Source: Pseudomonadota bacterium
Lineage (GTDB): Bacteria; Desulfobacterota; Syntrophia; Syntrophales; JADFWA01
Length of the DNA stretch: 14,535 nt
Direction: 5' to 3'
Assembly (NCBI GenBank): GCA_030596145.1
Contig: JAUVKS010000024.1
Span: 1 to 14,535, forward strand
Both the position numbers and the translations under genes were made by a program. Below are positions 6,513-14,056 of the stretch, in pieces. Below the pieces are notes generated by a model. That model saw nothing but the letters and a program-made list of their open reading frames with translations. It was not told where the DNA came from and made no database searches. The first letter of the stretch is position 1. Each line of letters opens with the position of its first letter.

Positions 6513-8912
6513 ATGAAAATGCTTACAAACAAAATACCCACAATAACAAAAAATAGGTCAGCTCTGGTTGATCTGATCCCTGAATTCGCCAAAAATATCC
6601 TGTTCCAGAGATGGGCAATTATGATCTGCTTGAGTTTGTTTCTGTCCTTACTCCTTACACCCCATATCCATTTTATACGCCCAACATATAAAGTTGGTTC
6701 TATCGCAACGAAAGACGTAAAAGCCGACCGTGATTTCCTGGTCGAAGACAGGACCTCCACCGAGCAGAAAAAAATTGAAGCAATAGAAAACATAAAGTCG
6801 GTCTATGACTATGATAGAGATATCCCATCAATGCTTGGAATGAACATAGCTAGGGCTTTTATGTTGATGGAAGAAACATATCACCGCACGGATGAAAAAA
6901 AATCTCATGACAATAATCAGGTCATTATAGAAAGAGGAAGAAAAGATTTCGAAGAAATATTAGGAACAGCTCTCACAGACAGCGAGTTTAATACTCTCGG
7001 TAAACACAAGTTCTCATTTGGTGTATGCAATAATATTGTAAAATTGATCTACTCCGTCTACAACGAAAGCTTGATAAGCCAGAACTTCTTCTCAAAAAAG
7101 GAAAAGGATGCAGGTATTGTTGTAAGGGATGTAAGGACGCAAAATGAAAGAGAAATAAAAGACTTCTCATCAATCTTAAATATGGAAGAAACAGGAGCAT
7201 TCTTGTTTAAACAGTCAAGGATAGTCTTTGGTAACGAAAAGACAGGAATTAGAAATGCTGCAGTTTCTTTAACAAAAAGACTGATAAGGCCGAGCCTCAC
7301 CTTCAACAAAAATGAGACAGAAAAAAGAAAACAGAGCGCTTCAGATAATGTAAAACCTGTGTATTCCAAAGTACAGAAAAATGAGATAATTGTTCGTGAA
7401 GGAGAAAAGATCACTCCAGCGGACGTGGAGAAGCTTGAAACTTTTTTCAAGGTACAAGAGGGGAAAAGCTTTCTAAACTACTCCACATTACTGGGAATGT
7501 TCCTTACAATCATTCTCCTCTCCGTCACATTTTATTATTTAGCCCAGAACTGGTTAAAAACACTTCAAAAAACCAACGTCGACATCCTGTTCTTAGCAAC
7601 CGTCATGATCCTCCAGATACTTCTGATAAAAGCCGGGATATTTATATCCGAATCAACAACCAGCACCTCTGCCTTCATCCATACCGATGCATGTTTCTAT
7701 GTCATACCTTTTGCGGTAGGTGCCATGCTCGTCACGGTTCTTCTTAGCAGGAGTACGGCGATTATTTTTTCTATTTTTTCTTCCTATCTTGCAACCTTTC
7801 TCTTCAATGAAAGGATCTCCATCTTTCTATTCTCTTTTCTTGGAAGCATAGTAGCAATCTATTACTTAGTTCACTGCAAGCAGCGTACGGCATTTCTCAA
7901 GTCCGGTTTATTTGTGGGCATAATTAATATTGTCGTCGTCATCTGCCTGACTCTGCTTGCAGGCAGCACATTCTCAACAGGCACACTCATTAAACTTGCC
8001 ATGGGGTTCACCAGCGGTATAATTTCAGGTATAATTGTAGCAGGAATCGCTCCGCTGTTTGAAACACTTTTCGGATATACTACCGATATAAAGCTTCTTG
8101 AACTTGCTAACCTTAATCAACCAATATTTCAACAAATGATCATGGAGGCACCAGGGACTTATCACCACAGCATAATAGTCGCATCCATGGTAGAGGCTGC
8201 TGCTGAAGCCATAGGTGCAAATTCACTCTTAGCTAAAGTGAGCGCTTACTACCACGATATAGGTAAGATGAAAAAACCTCTTTACTTTATAGAAAACCAA
8301 CGAAACGGAGAAAATAGACATGACAAACTCTCACCCAAAATGAGCAGTTTGGTTATTATTTCCCATATCAAGGATGGATGTGAATTGACAAATAAACATA
8401 AGTTAGGAAAAACAATCACAGACATCATAAGACAACATCATGGAACAAGTCTCGTTAACTATTTTTACAAGAAGGCAAAGAAAGACAGAGATCCTTCCAT
8501 TCGGTCAATACCGGAAAGTGATTTCAGATACCCGGGACCAAAACCTCAGACAAGGGAAGCCGGTCTTGTCTTATTAGGTGATGTAGTAGAAGCATCATCA
8601 CGTATGCTGACAAACCCAACACCTTCAAGAATAAGAACTCTCGTTAAGGAAAGAATATCGCATGTTCTTGGTGACGAGCAGCTCGATGAATGCAACCTTA
8701 CACTGTCTGATCTTAATAAGATCTCTGAGAGTTTCATCAGAATTCTAAATGGTATATTCCATCAAAGGATAGACTATCCTGAACCCGTGATTAAAGAAAA
8801 TATCAGCAGAAAAAAGAATGATGACAGTACTTATAGAAAACAGGCAGAAAAAAATAACAGTAGACTTTCAGCGAGTGCGGCAGGCCTTAAACAATATATT
8901 GGAAAATCTTGA
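6513..8912 (+). CDS. pgpH: 7TM-HD family phosphodiesterase (PgpH/YqfF type)
   Basis: This integral membrane protein of 799 residues belongs to the 7TMR-HDED/HD family, whose characterised member PgpH hydrolyses c-di-AMP. In order, it has an N-terminal membrane anchor (about 33-50), a large extracytoplasmic domain (about 55-325), a block of six or seven hydrophobic helices (about 330-530) and a cytoplasmic HD domain. The metal residues are H551-H552 in TYHHS, H581-D582 in YYHDIGK, H642-H643 in RQHHGT and D690 in LGDVVEASSR. All expected ligands are present, so it should be active. The ATG at 6513 has no Shine-Dalgarno sequence, and an alternative ATG at 6519 has none either. The last 30 or so codons overlap ybeY in another frame and encode a low-complexity Ser/Lys/Asn tail that is probably not conserved. 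The c-di-AMP substrate is inferred from the family. Confidence 0.93.
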   Translation: MKMLTNKIPTITKNRSALVDLIPEFAKNILFQRWAIMICLSLFLSLLLTPHIHFIRPTYKVGSIATKDVKADRDFLVEDRTSTEQKKIEAIENIKSVYDYDRDIPSMLGMNIARAFMLMEETYHRTDEKKSHDNNQVIIERGRKDFEEILGTALTDSEFNTLGKHKFSFGVCNNIVKLIYSVYNESLISQNFFSKKEKDAGIVVRDVRTQNEREIKDFSSILNMEETGAFLFKQSRIVFGNEKTGIRNAAVSLTKRLIRPSLTFNKNETEKRKQSASDNVKPVYSKVQKNEIIVREGEKITPADVEKLETFFKVQEGKSFLNYSTLLGMFLTIILLSVTFYYLAQNWLKTLQKTNVDILFLATVMILQILLIKAGIFISESTTSTSAFIHTDACFYVIPFAVGAMLVTVLLSRSTAIIFSIFSSYLATFLFNERISIFLFSFLGSIVAIYYLVHCKQRTAFLKSGLFVGIINIVVVICLTLLAGSTFSTGTLIKLAMGFTSGIISGIIVAGIAPLFETLFGYTTDIKLLELANLNQPIFQQMIMEAPGTYHHSIIVASMVEAAAEAIGANSLLAKVSAYYHDIGKMKKPLYFIENQRNGENRHDKLSPKMSSLVIISHIKDGCELTNKHKLGKTITDIIRQHHGTSLVNYFYKKAKKDRDPSIRSIPESDFRYPGPKPQTREAGLVLLGDVVEASSRMLTNPTPSRIRTLVKERISHVLGDEQLDECNLTLSDLNKISESFIRILNGIFHQRIDYPEPVIKENISRKKNDDSTYRKQAEKNNSRLSASAAGLKQYIGKS

Positions 8913-9270
8913 CTGCCAGAATAAAGAGATAAGTCTTCTGTTTGTAGATGACGATAGTATAAGGGAATTCAACAAGAGATATTTAGGCAGAGATTATCCC
9001 ACCAATGTCATCACATTCTCCATGACGGAGGGTGAATTTGGCAATATCAATCCTGACATACTTGGTGACATTATCATTTCAGTAGAAACAGCCTTAAGAG
9101 ATGCATTGAGCGCTAAAATTGAATTTGAAGAGGAGCTGGATTACCTTATGATTCACGGGATTCTTCATCTTTTGGGATATGATCATGAAGCATCCGAAGC
9201 AGAAGAAAAGCGAATGAAGAAAAAAGAAGAGGAGCTCTTTTTCGCGTTGAACAATTACCTGATTGAGTAG
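8818..9270 (+). CDS. ybeY: YbeY endoribonuclease / rRNA maturation factor
   Basis: YbeY is a single-zinc endoribonuclease needed for 16S rRNA 3'-end maturation and 70S ribosome quality control. The 150-residue product has the family signature HGILHLLGYDH with zinc ligands H112, H116 and H122 (numbering from the second Met), and the upstream RDYPTNVITFSM segment. Two adjacent ATGs (8818 and 8821) are both possible. The N-terminus MTVLIENRQKK fits the family, so the overlap of about 95 nt with the 7TM-HD gene is real and not a start error. There is no strong ribosome site (only AAAAAGA), which suggests translational coupling to the upstream gene. It is the last gene of the plus-strand block and ends 48 bp from the convergent prfB stop. 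Confidence 0.95.
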   Translation: MMTVLIENRQKKITVDFQRVRQALNNILENLDCQNKEISLLFVDDDSIREFNKRYLGRDYPTNVITFSMTEGEFGNINPDILGDIIISVETALRDALSAKIEFEEELDYLMIHGILHLLGYDHEASEAEEKRMKKKEEELFFALNNYLIE

Positions 9271-9271
9271 C

Positions 9272-9290
9272 GCAGGGCTTTAGCCCTTGC
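9272..9290. terminator. hairpin between the convergent ybeY and prfB ends
   Basis: GCAGGGCTTTAGCCCTTGC can fold with AGGGC pairing to GCCCT around a TTTA loop, extended by a GC pair past one mismatch. It sits immediately after the ybeY stop in the 48-bp convergent gap and could end transcription from both sides. No T-tract follows directly, so the terminator assignment is tentative. It may instead be a small dispersed palindrome. Confidence 0.4.
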
Positions 9291-9318
9291 ATTAATTAAG
9301 TTCCCTTTAGCTCTCTCT

Positions 9319-10408
9319 TCAACTCATAAGATACGCCTCTATAAAAACGTCTATGCTTCCATCCAAGACACTGTTGACATTTCCCACCTCAATATTCGTC
9401 CTGTGATCTTTTACCATTTTATAGGGGTGAAGTACATAAGAACGGATCTGGCTTCCCCAGGCGATTTCTTTTTTTGACTTGCTCATTTCATCCAGCTTTT
9501 CGCTTTGTTCCTGGAGTTTACGTTCATAAAGTCTTGATTTCAGTACCTTCATCGCCATAGCCTTATTCTTGTGCTGGGATCTTTCATTCTGACACTGAAC
9601 GACAATCCCCGTGGGGATATGTGTAAGCCTGACGGCGGAATCGGTCTTGTTAACGTGTTGTCCACCGGCGCCGGCAGCCCTGTATGTATCTACTCTCAAA
9701 TCACCTTCATTGATTTCCACCACTATTTCATCATCCACCTCCGGATATACAAAGACAGATGCGAAAGAGGTATGCCTTCGTCCACCCGTGTCAAAGGGAG
9801 ATATGCGTACAAGCCTGTGCACTCCAACTTCCGCCCTGGCGTACCCATAGGCATATTCTCCCTCCATGGTCATTGTGACACTCTTTACACCCGCCTCATC
9901 ACCTGGTTGAAAGTCAATGATACTTGTAGAAAAGCCTTTTTTTTCAGCCCATCTCAGGTACATCCGTAAAAGCATTTCCACCCAGTCCTGTGCCTCGGTA
10001 CCGCCGGCGCCGGCATTGATCGACATTATGGCATTCATCGGATCCTGCTCGCTCCCCAGCATCATCCTGAACTCCTCCTCCTTCAGCGATGCCTCAAGTT
10101 CGTCAAGATCCCCTTTTATTTCCTCCAGTATCTCCTCATCGTTTTCTTCACAGGCTATCTCAAAGAGAACTCCCAAATCCTCAATGGTACTTTCATACCC
10201 CTTCCAGTTCTCTACTACAGCTTCCAGTTTAGTCTTTTTCTTTAATATCTCTCTGGCTCTTTCCTGATCATTCCAGAAGTCTTCAGCCAATGAAAATTTT
10301 TCGAGTTCTTTTGCTTCCTTCTCTTTGTCAGAAATGTCAAAGACGACCTCTGAGGCTGTCGATCCTTTTTTTCAAATCCTCTATAGTTACAGTCAACTCT
10401 TCGATCAT
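9319..10408 (-). CDS. prfB: peptide chain release factor 2, with programmed +1 frameshift
   Basis: RF2 recognises UGA and UAA stop codons and triggers peptide release on the ribosome. The gene is in two frames. The first begins at the ATG at 10408-10406, with GGAGG 10 nt upstream, encodes MIEELTVTIEDLKKRIDSLRGRL and stops at TGA (10339-10337). A +1 shift at CTT TGA C gives Leu-Asp and continues to 9319. The joined protein is 362 residues, close to the 365 of E. coli. The stop-recognition tripeptide SPF is at 203-205 and the catalytic GGQ at 248-250, both within two residues of the E. coli positions. A single-frame start at the TTG at 10290 would lose about 39 N-terminal residues and is wrong. 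prfB follows lnt by 44 nt and is the last gene of the minus-strand block. Expression should be autoregulated through RF2-dependent stopping at the internal UGA. Confidence 0.97.
10336..10351 (-). promoter_or_regulatory. prfB programmed +1 frameshift site
   Basis: Read on the minus strand the site is AGAGGT CGT CTT TGA C. CTTTGAC (10342-10336) is the canonical RF2 slip heptamer with the internal UGA as codon 24. The AGAGGT (10351-10346) is three bases before CTT, exactly where the stimulatory internal Shine-Dalgarno sits in E. coli (AGGGGG). It offers a five-base match (GAGGT) to the 16S 3' end, so it is somewhat weaker. Low RF2 lets the ribosome slip and make RF2, and high RF2 terminates at UGA. 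Confidence 0.95.
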
Positions 10409-10452
10409 TTTGTTTTATCCTCCTCAAAAATAAAATTTGACGGCTTTGTGGC

Positions 10453-11982
10453 CTAAGCTCTTTTTCTGAAAAAAAATGGGGGCAAAATTAACAAGACCAA
10501 ACAAAGAAGGGCAAATAAATCGCCATATCTCGAATAAAAGGTCTTATGATTAATAAACTGTACAGTTCCCGTAAATGAGGTTCTTTCGAACAATCCTGTC
10601 TTCGAGATAATCTTTCCTGTCGGTCCTATTATGGCGCTTATACCGGTATTGGCTGCCCTTACAAGACAAAGCCGGTTTTCCACCGCCCTGAATACAGCCA
10701 TGGAAAGATGCTGATAGGGGGCGGATGACTTGCCAAACCAGGCATCGTTGGTTATATTTACAAGAAGCGACGCCCCTCTTTTCCTGTATTCCCTGCTGAT
10801 CTCTGGAAATATACTTTCAAAGCATATAAGAACGCCGACTTTTTCCCCATTCATCTCAAGAGGATAATATCCCCTGCCCGAACAGAAGTCCCCCGCGCCA
10901 ACCACCAGTTTTTCCAGAAAGGGAAAAAAAGAGCGAAATGGCACATATTCGCCATAAGGAACCAGATGCACCTTATCATATTTGCCGACAACATTGCCAG
11001 CGGGAGATATCAGATAAGCACTATTCAAAAGGTGCGTCTCCCCCTCCTCTCTTACAAAGCTCGGACTCCCGAAGAGGAGATATGACTTTGACTTTTTTGC
11101 GATCCTCAGGATATCCCTGTGATTGTCATCTACATTCTGAAAAAAAAGAGGGACGGCAGTCTCTGGCCAGACAATCAACCCCCCTTCCGATTGCAGCGCT
11201 CCAAGGGACAAATCTCTGTATGTGTTCAGAGTTTCACTCTGATACCGTGGATTCCACTTTATGCTCTGATCAATATTTCCCTGAATCAGTGCAACTTTAA
11301 CCGATCTTGCATCTTTTAAAGTTTCTCTTAAGCTGTCGATGCGTAATACCCCATAGCTTAAAACCAGCGCCACGAGAACACATCCGATAACAACCTCGGA
11401 CAATACCTTTCTTTTCTTAGTATGGACAAATATCAGATCATAAAGAACACAATTTATAAAAACCACCAAAAAAGTTATTCCGTATATGCCTGTTATATCG
11501 GCAATCTGAATCAGGGAAGTATTGAGATACTGAGAATAGGCCAGATTTTCCCACGGTAATCCTGTAAAAAAGTTGGATTTCCCATATTCGAGACATGTCC
11601 ACAACAGTGGCGCTGAGATTATCTCCGGTATCCCCCTCCCCCTGAAGAAAATTACACCGGCAGAGAAAATGGAAACATACACGCTCAAATAAACCGCCAG
11701 GAGCAGCATGACCAAAACACCGAGGTAAAAGGGAAGATAACCGTATTTTACTACTACAATGGTAACCCAGTAGATTATGCCGATGTTGCATACAAGGCCT
11801 GTAATAAAACCTATCAAAATCCCTTCTGAAAGGCTCTTCCCCCTGAGGACATATAGAAGAGGCACAAGAGAAAACCAGGCAAAAATCCCAAAGCCAAATT
11901 TGGGAAAGGAAAAGAAGAGAAGGACTCCTGAAGCTACAGATAAAACTAAATTCACCGGTGTAAAGGCCCGAAAGGCAGGCAT
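10453..11982 (-). CDS. lnt: apolipoprotein N-acyltransferase
   Basis: Lnt transfers an acyl chain from a phospholipid to the N-terminal Cys of lipoproteins at the outer face of the inner membrane, the last step of lipoprotein maturation. The 509-residue protein has six or so hydrophobic segments in its first 215 residues, a periplasmic nitrilase-like domain (about 225-475) and a final C-terminal helix (about 487-503). The nitrilase triad is intact: E274 in WPETAVP, K337 in YDKVHLVPYGEYVP and C387 in VLICFES; E345 of the GEYVP loop is also present. The positions nearly match E. coli (E267, K335, C387). The ATG at 11982 has GGAGG rather far upstream (about 13 nt). It lies between the CorC-like gene and prfB, an arrangement I remember from related genomes. 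Confidence 0.96.
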   Translation of the reverse strand: MPAFRAFTPVNLVLSVASGVLLFFSFPKFGFGIFAWFSLVPLLYVLRGKSLSEGILIGFITGLVCNIGIIYWVTIVVVKYGYLPFYLGVLVMLLLAVYLSVYVSIFSAGVIFFRGRGIPEIISAPLLWTCLEYGKSNFFTGLPWENLAYSQYLNTSLIQIADITGIYGITFLVVFINCVLYDLIFVHTKKRKVLSEVVIGCVLVALVLSYGVLRIDSLRETLKDARSVKVALIQGNIDQSIKWNPRYQSETLNTYRDLSLGALQSEGGLIVWPETAVPLFFQNVDDNHRDILRIAKKSKSYLLFGSPSFVREEGETHLLNSAYLISPAGNVVGKYDKVHLVPYGEYVPFRSFFPFLEKLVVGAGDFCSGRGYYPLEMNGEKVGVLICFESIFPEISREYRKRGASLLVNITNDAWFGKSSAPYQHLSMAVFRAVENRLCLVRAANTGISAIIGPTGKIISKTGLFERTSFTGTVQFINHKTFYSRYGDLFALLCLVLLILPPFFFRKRA

Positions 11983-12039
11983 TATTCTCTATGAACCTCC
12001 ATTATAATCCCGGGCATCGACAATTCCTTACTCGGATAA

Positions 12040-12240
12040 ACCGGAAATATGAAGCAGGAAATCCGAAATAGGAAACAATGTCGAATGACAAAAACTCAAA
12101 ACCTAAAAACAAAAAGTAAGGAATTTTGATATACTATCTCGCGATCTGAACTATTCTTAACGTTTTGAAAATTCGAACATTTGATATTCAGATTTCAAAT
12201 TTATTTTCTGCCAGAAAAAACATGAATTTTGAAACTGACA
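12040..12240. repeat. spacer between the CorC-like gene and lnt, degenerate repeat units
   Basis: The 264-nt spacer contains two styles of low-complexity quasi-repeats. One has GGAAAT/CCGAAA-type units (about 12040-12120, including AACTCAAAACC shared with the spacer at 5318-5395). The other has TTCGAACATTTGATATTCAG and TTTCAAATTT-type units (about 12165-12200). I see no conserved ORF, tRNA or clear terminator. The sequence type recalls dispersed non-coding repeats in deltaproteobacteria, from memory. Confidence 0.45.
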
Positions 12241-12246
12241 GACTCC

Positions 12247-13056
12247 TTACTGCTTACTTTCCTTGCTATCCTCCCCCACTTTCTTTATTTTCACCTTCTT
12301 TATGCTCCTCTCATCCGCAGATTCAATTATCATCTCAAAACCATTATGGTAAATAATTTCTCCAGTGACCGGAACCTTCTCAACGATATGCAAGATTAAA
12401 CCACCCAAAGTCTCAAACTTTCCTTCCGGAATCTTCATGCCGAAAAATTCTTCAACCTCTTCAACCTCTACTCTACTATCTACAAGGGCATAACCATCTG
12501 GAAGTTCAATTATTTCTTCCTCTTGCACGTCATGTTCATCATAAATTTCCCCCACAATTTCTTCTATCAAATCTTCCAGGGTAACCAGACCGGATGTTCC
12601 TCCATACTCATCGATAACGATAGCGATATGGTACTTTTTCTGCTGCAGTTCATGGAGAAGAAGATGTATGTTTTTTGTTTCAGGGATATAATAAGGTTTT
12701 CTCAAATTTGAGAGGATATCACTTTTGGAAACCGGTCTCGACCAGAACTTCAACAGGTCTTTCACGTTCAATATTCCTATAATATTATCCACACTACCGC
12801 TATAGACAGGCATTCTTGTATGACCACGCTTAATAATAAGATCGAGAATCTCTTCAATCGTGGCATCGCTGCTTATGACAATCATCTCCGTTCTTGGGAT
12901 CATGACCTCACGAACCTGGGTATCTCTAAAATCAAGAATGCTTTGTATCATCTCACCCGATCGCTGGTCTATTTCTCCAGCATCGATGACAGATTGTATT
13001 TCCTTCTCCAGATGAGCGTGATCTTTCTTTGAAAAGAGGCCCTTAATCCACACCAC
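12247..13056 (-). CDS. CorC/HlyC-type CBS-domain protein (YbeX-like)
   Basis: This soluble protein of at least 269 residues has two CBS domains (about 45-105 and 115-170) and a C-terminal CorC_HlyC domain (about 185-260, with EFFGMKIPEG and TLGGLIL). The linker HIAIVIDEYGGTSGLVTLEDLIEEIVGEI is diagnostic of the family. It lacks the DUF21 membrane domain of longer members, as in E. coli YbeX/CorC, which is linked to magnesium/cobalt efflux and, with YbeZ and YbeY, to ribosome maturation. Its start is uncertain. The first usable codons by the standard code are two GTGs (13056 and 13053). The only strong ribosome site, AAGGAGG (13087-13081), lies too far upstream for them but is ideally placed for an in-frame ATT at 13074. 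No in-frame ATG or TTG exists between that site and the GTGs. Confidence 0.92.
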   Translation of the reverse strand: MVWIKGLFSKKDHAHLEKEIQSVIDAGEIDQRSGEMIQSILDFRDTQVREVMIPRTEMIVISSDATIEEILDLIIKRGHTRMPVYSGSVDNIIGILNVKDLLKFWSRPVSKSDILSNLRKPYYIPETKNIHLLLHELQQKKYHIAIVIDEYGGTSGLVTLEDLIEEIVGEIYDEHDVQEEEIIELPDGYALVDSRVEVEEVEEFFGMKIPEGKFETLGGLILHIVEKVPVTGEIIYHNGFEMIIESADERSIKKVKIKKVGEDSKESKQ

Positions 13057-13073
13057 AATCTCTTTATTAAAAA

Positions 13074-13087
13074 TAATGTTCCTCCTT
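13074..13087 (-). promoter_or_regulatory. strong ribosome binding site with possible ATT start codon
   Basis: On the minus strand AAGGAGG at 13087-13081 is followed six bases later by an in-frame ATT (13074-13072). Translation from it would add MIFNKEI before the GTG-initiated form of the CorC-like protein. An in-frame TAA lies just upstream (13091-13089), so few starts are possible. AUU starts are rare but known, for example in infC. Confidence 0.4.
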
Positions 13088-13089
13088 AT

Positions 13090-13178
13090 TTAGCAGTAGG
13101 CAATAAGTAAAATAAAGAAAGGTAGTCTTCAGTTAGTTTTTTCATACCGGACAGCGGAGAGCTGACAACTGAATACTG
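13090..13178. repeat. spacer between the radical SAM and CorC-like genes, degenerate repeat units
   Basis: This part of the 127-nt spacer has units such as GCAGTAGGCAATAAG, GTCTTCAGTTAG and GAGAGCTGACAACTGAATAC. They look like the CAGTAGGCAGT and AGCTGACAGCTGA repeat families I remember from deltaproteobacterial spacers. No terminator is visible, so read-through from the radical SAM gene into the CorC-like gene is possible. Confidence 0.45.
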
Positions 13179-13183
13179 ACTTA

Positions 13184-14056
13184 TTAGAGACCGCGTAAAT
13201 ATTCCGGCTTGAGAATTCCGGGATCACCCGATTTAATCACATCATAAATCGTTTTTACTGTTTTATCTTTCTCATGCGGCATTCTTGCCTTTATCGGCAG
13301 GTAGTTCGATGCATGGTTGGACGTAAAGAAACAATTAGTGAAATCCGAACTGGCTGTTATAAGCCCGAGTTCTTCGAGGAAACCAAATGTATCGGGAAGC
13401 ACAAATTCCCCGGACATATGTTCTTCATATAAGGGGGTGCCGGATTGAAGCATCACAGTCAACGCTCCTACATAATCAGGATCAATATCCGTCAGTATCC
13501 TCGCCGTATCCATCGCATGTTTTACGCTCTCATCCCTGCCGCCAATCCCAAGAAGAACGGTAACCGACAGAGTTATGCCGGCTTCCTTAACCTTACGGCC
13601 GGCTTCCACCATCTGTTCGTAACTGACCCCCTTTTTTATCTTCTTGAGCAACTCCTCACTGCCCGTCTCAACGCCAAGATAAATTATTTTCAGGCCCAAT
13701 TCTCTTAACTCTATCAGGTCATCCAGCGTTTTACGCAATATACTCTTCGCATTCGCGTAAATTCCCACCCTTTTCACGCTGTTAATGTTGTTCTTTATAG
13801 ATTTCAGAATTTCAACCAGCCTGCCCTGGGGGATAATCAGGGCATCACCATCACAGAGGAATACCCTTTCAATGGGGCCGTAATTGCTTGCTTCCAGTAT
13901 ATCTTCTTCGATCTCGTCAATCTTTTTTATCCTGAATCTCTTTTCCTTATAGACCGAACAGAAGGTGCATTTATTGTGCGAACATCCCACCGTTACCTGC
14001 AGGAGGAGGCTTGCCGCCTCGCTGGGAGGCCTGATAATCATTCCTTCATACTTCAT
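13184..14056 (-). CDS. radical SAM protein, function unassigned
   Basis: This 290-residue iron-sulfur enzyme should cleave S-adenosylmethionine to a 5'-deoxyadenosyl radical, but its substrate is not known to me. The cluster motif lies in VTVGCSHNKCTFCSVY with C25, C30 and C33, that is CX4CX2C rather than the common CX3CX2C. I recall the same GCSHN.CTFC spacing in a group of uncharacterised proteins that start M.YEG...RPPSEA, so it is probably a family feature. FLCDGDAL (about 67-73) is the glycine-containing SAM-binding strand and LGVETGSEELLKKIKKG a later TIM-barrel element. No auxiliary-cluster cysteine set or B12 domain is visible. The ATG overlaps the end of the upstream cysteine-rich gene by 11 nt, implying coupled translation. 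The next gene downstream is the CorC-like gene, 127 nt away. Confidence 0.9.
   Translation of the reverse strand: MKYEGMIIRPPSEAASLLLQVTVGCSHNKCTFCSVYKEKRFRIKKIDEIEEDILEASNYGPIERVFLCDGDALIIPQGRLVEILKSIKNNINSVKRVGIYANAKSILRKTLDDLIELRELGLKIIYLGVETGSEELLKKIKKGVSYEQMVEAGRKVKEAGITLSVTVLLGIGGRDESVKHAMDTARILTDIDPDYVGALTVMLQSGTPLYEEHMSGEFVLPDTFGFLEELGLITASSDFTNCFFTSNHASNYLPIKARMPHEKDKTVKTIYDVIKSGDPGILKPEYLRGL

Noticed and set aside
7058..7450. A 130-residue minus-strand frame inside the 7TM-HD gene
   Set aside because: It lies wholly within a gene with clear family motifs and has no ribosome site or recognisable domain, so it is a shadow frame.
9571..10267. Plus-strand frames of 79-132 residues inside prfB
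   Set aside because: They are antisense to conserved RF2 motifs and show no features of their own.
9319..10290. RF2 as a 323-residue protein starting at the TTG at 10290
   Set aside because: It lacks the N-terminal helix and a ribosome site. The CTTTGAC frameshift gives a full-length product with motifs at the expected positions.
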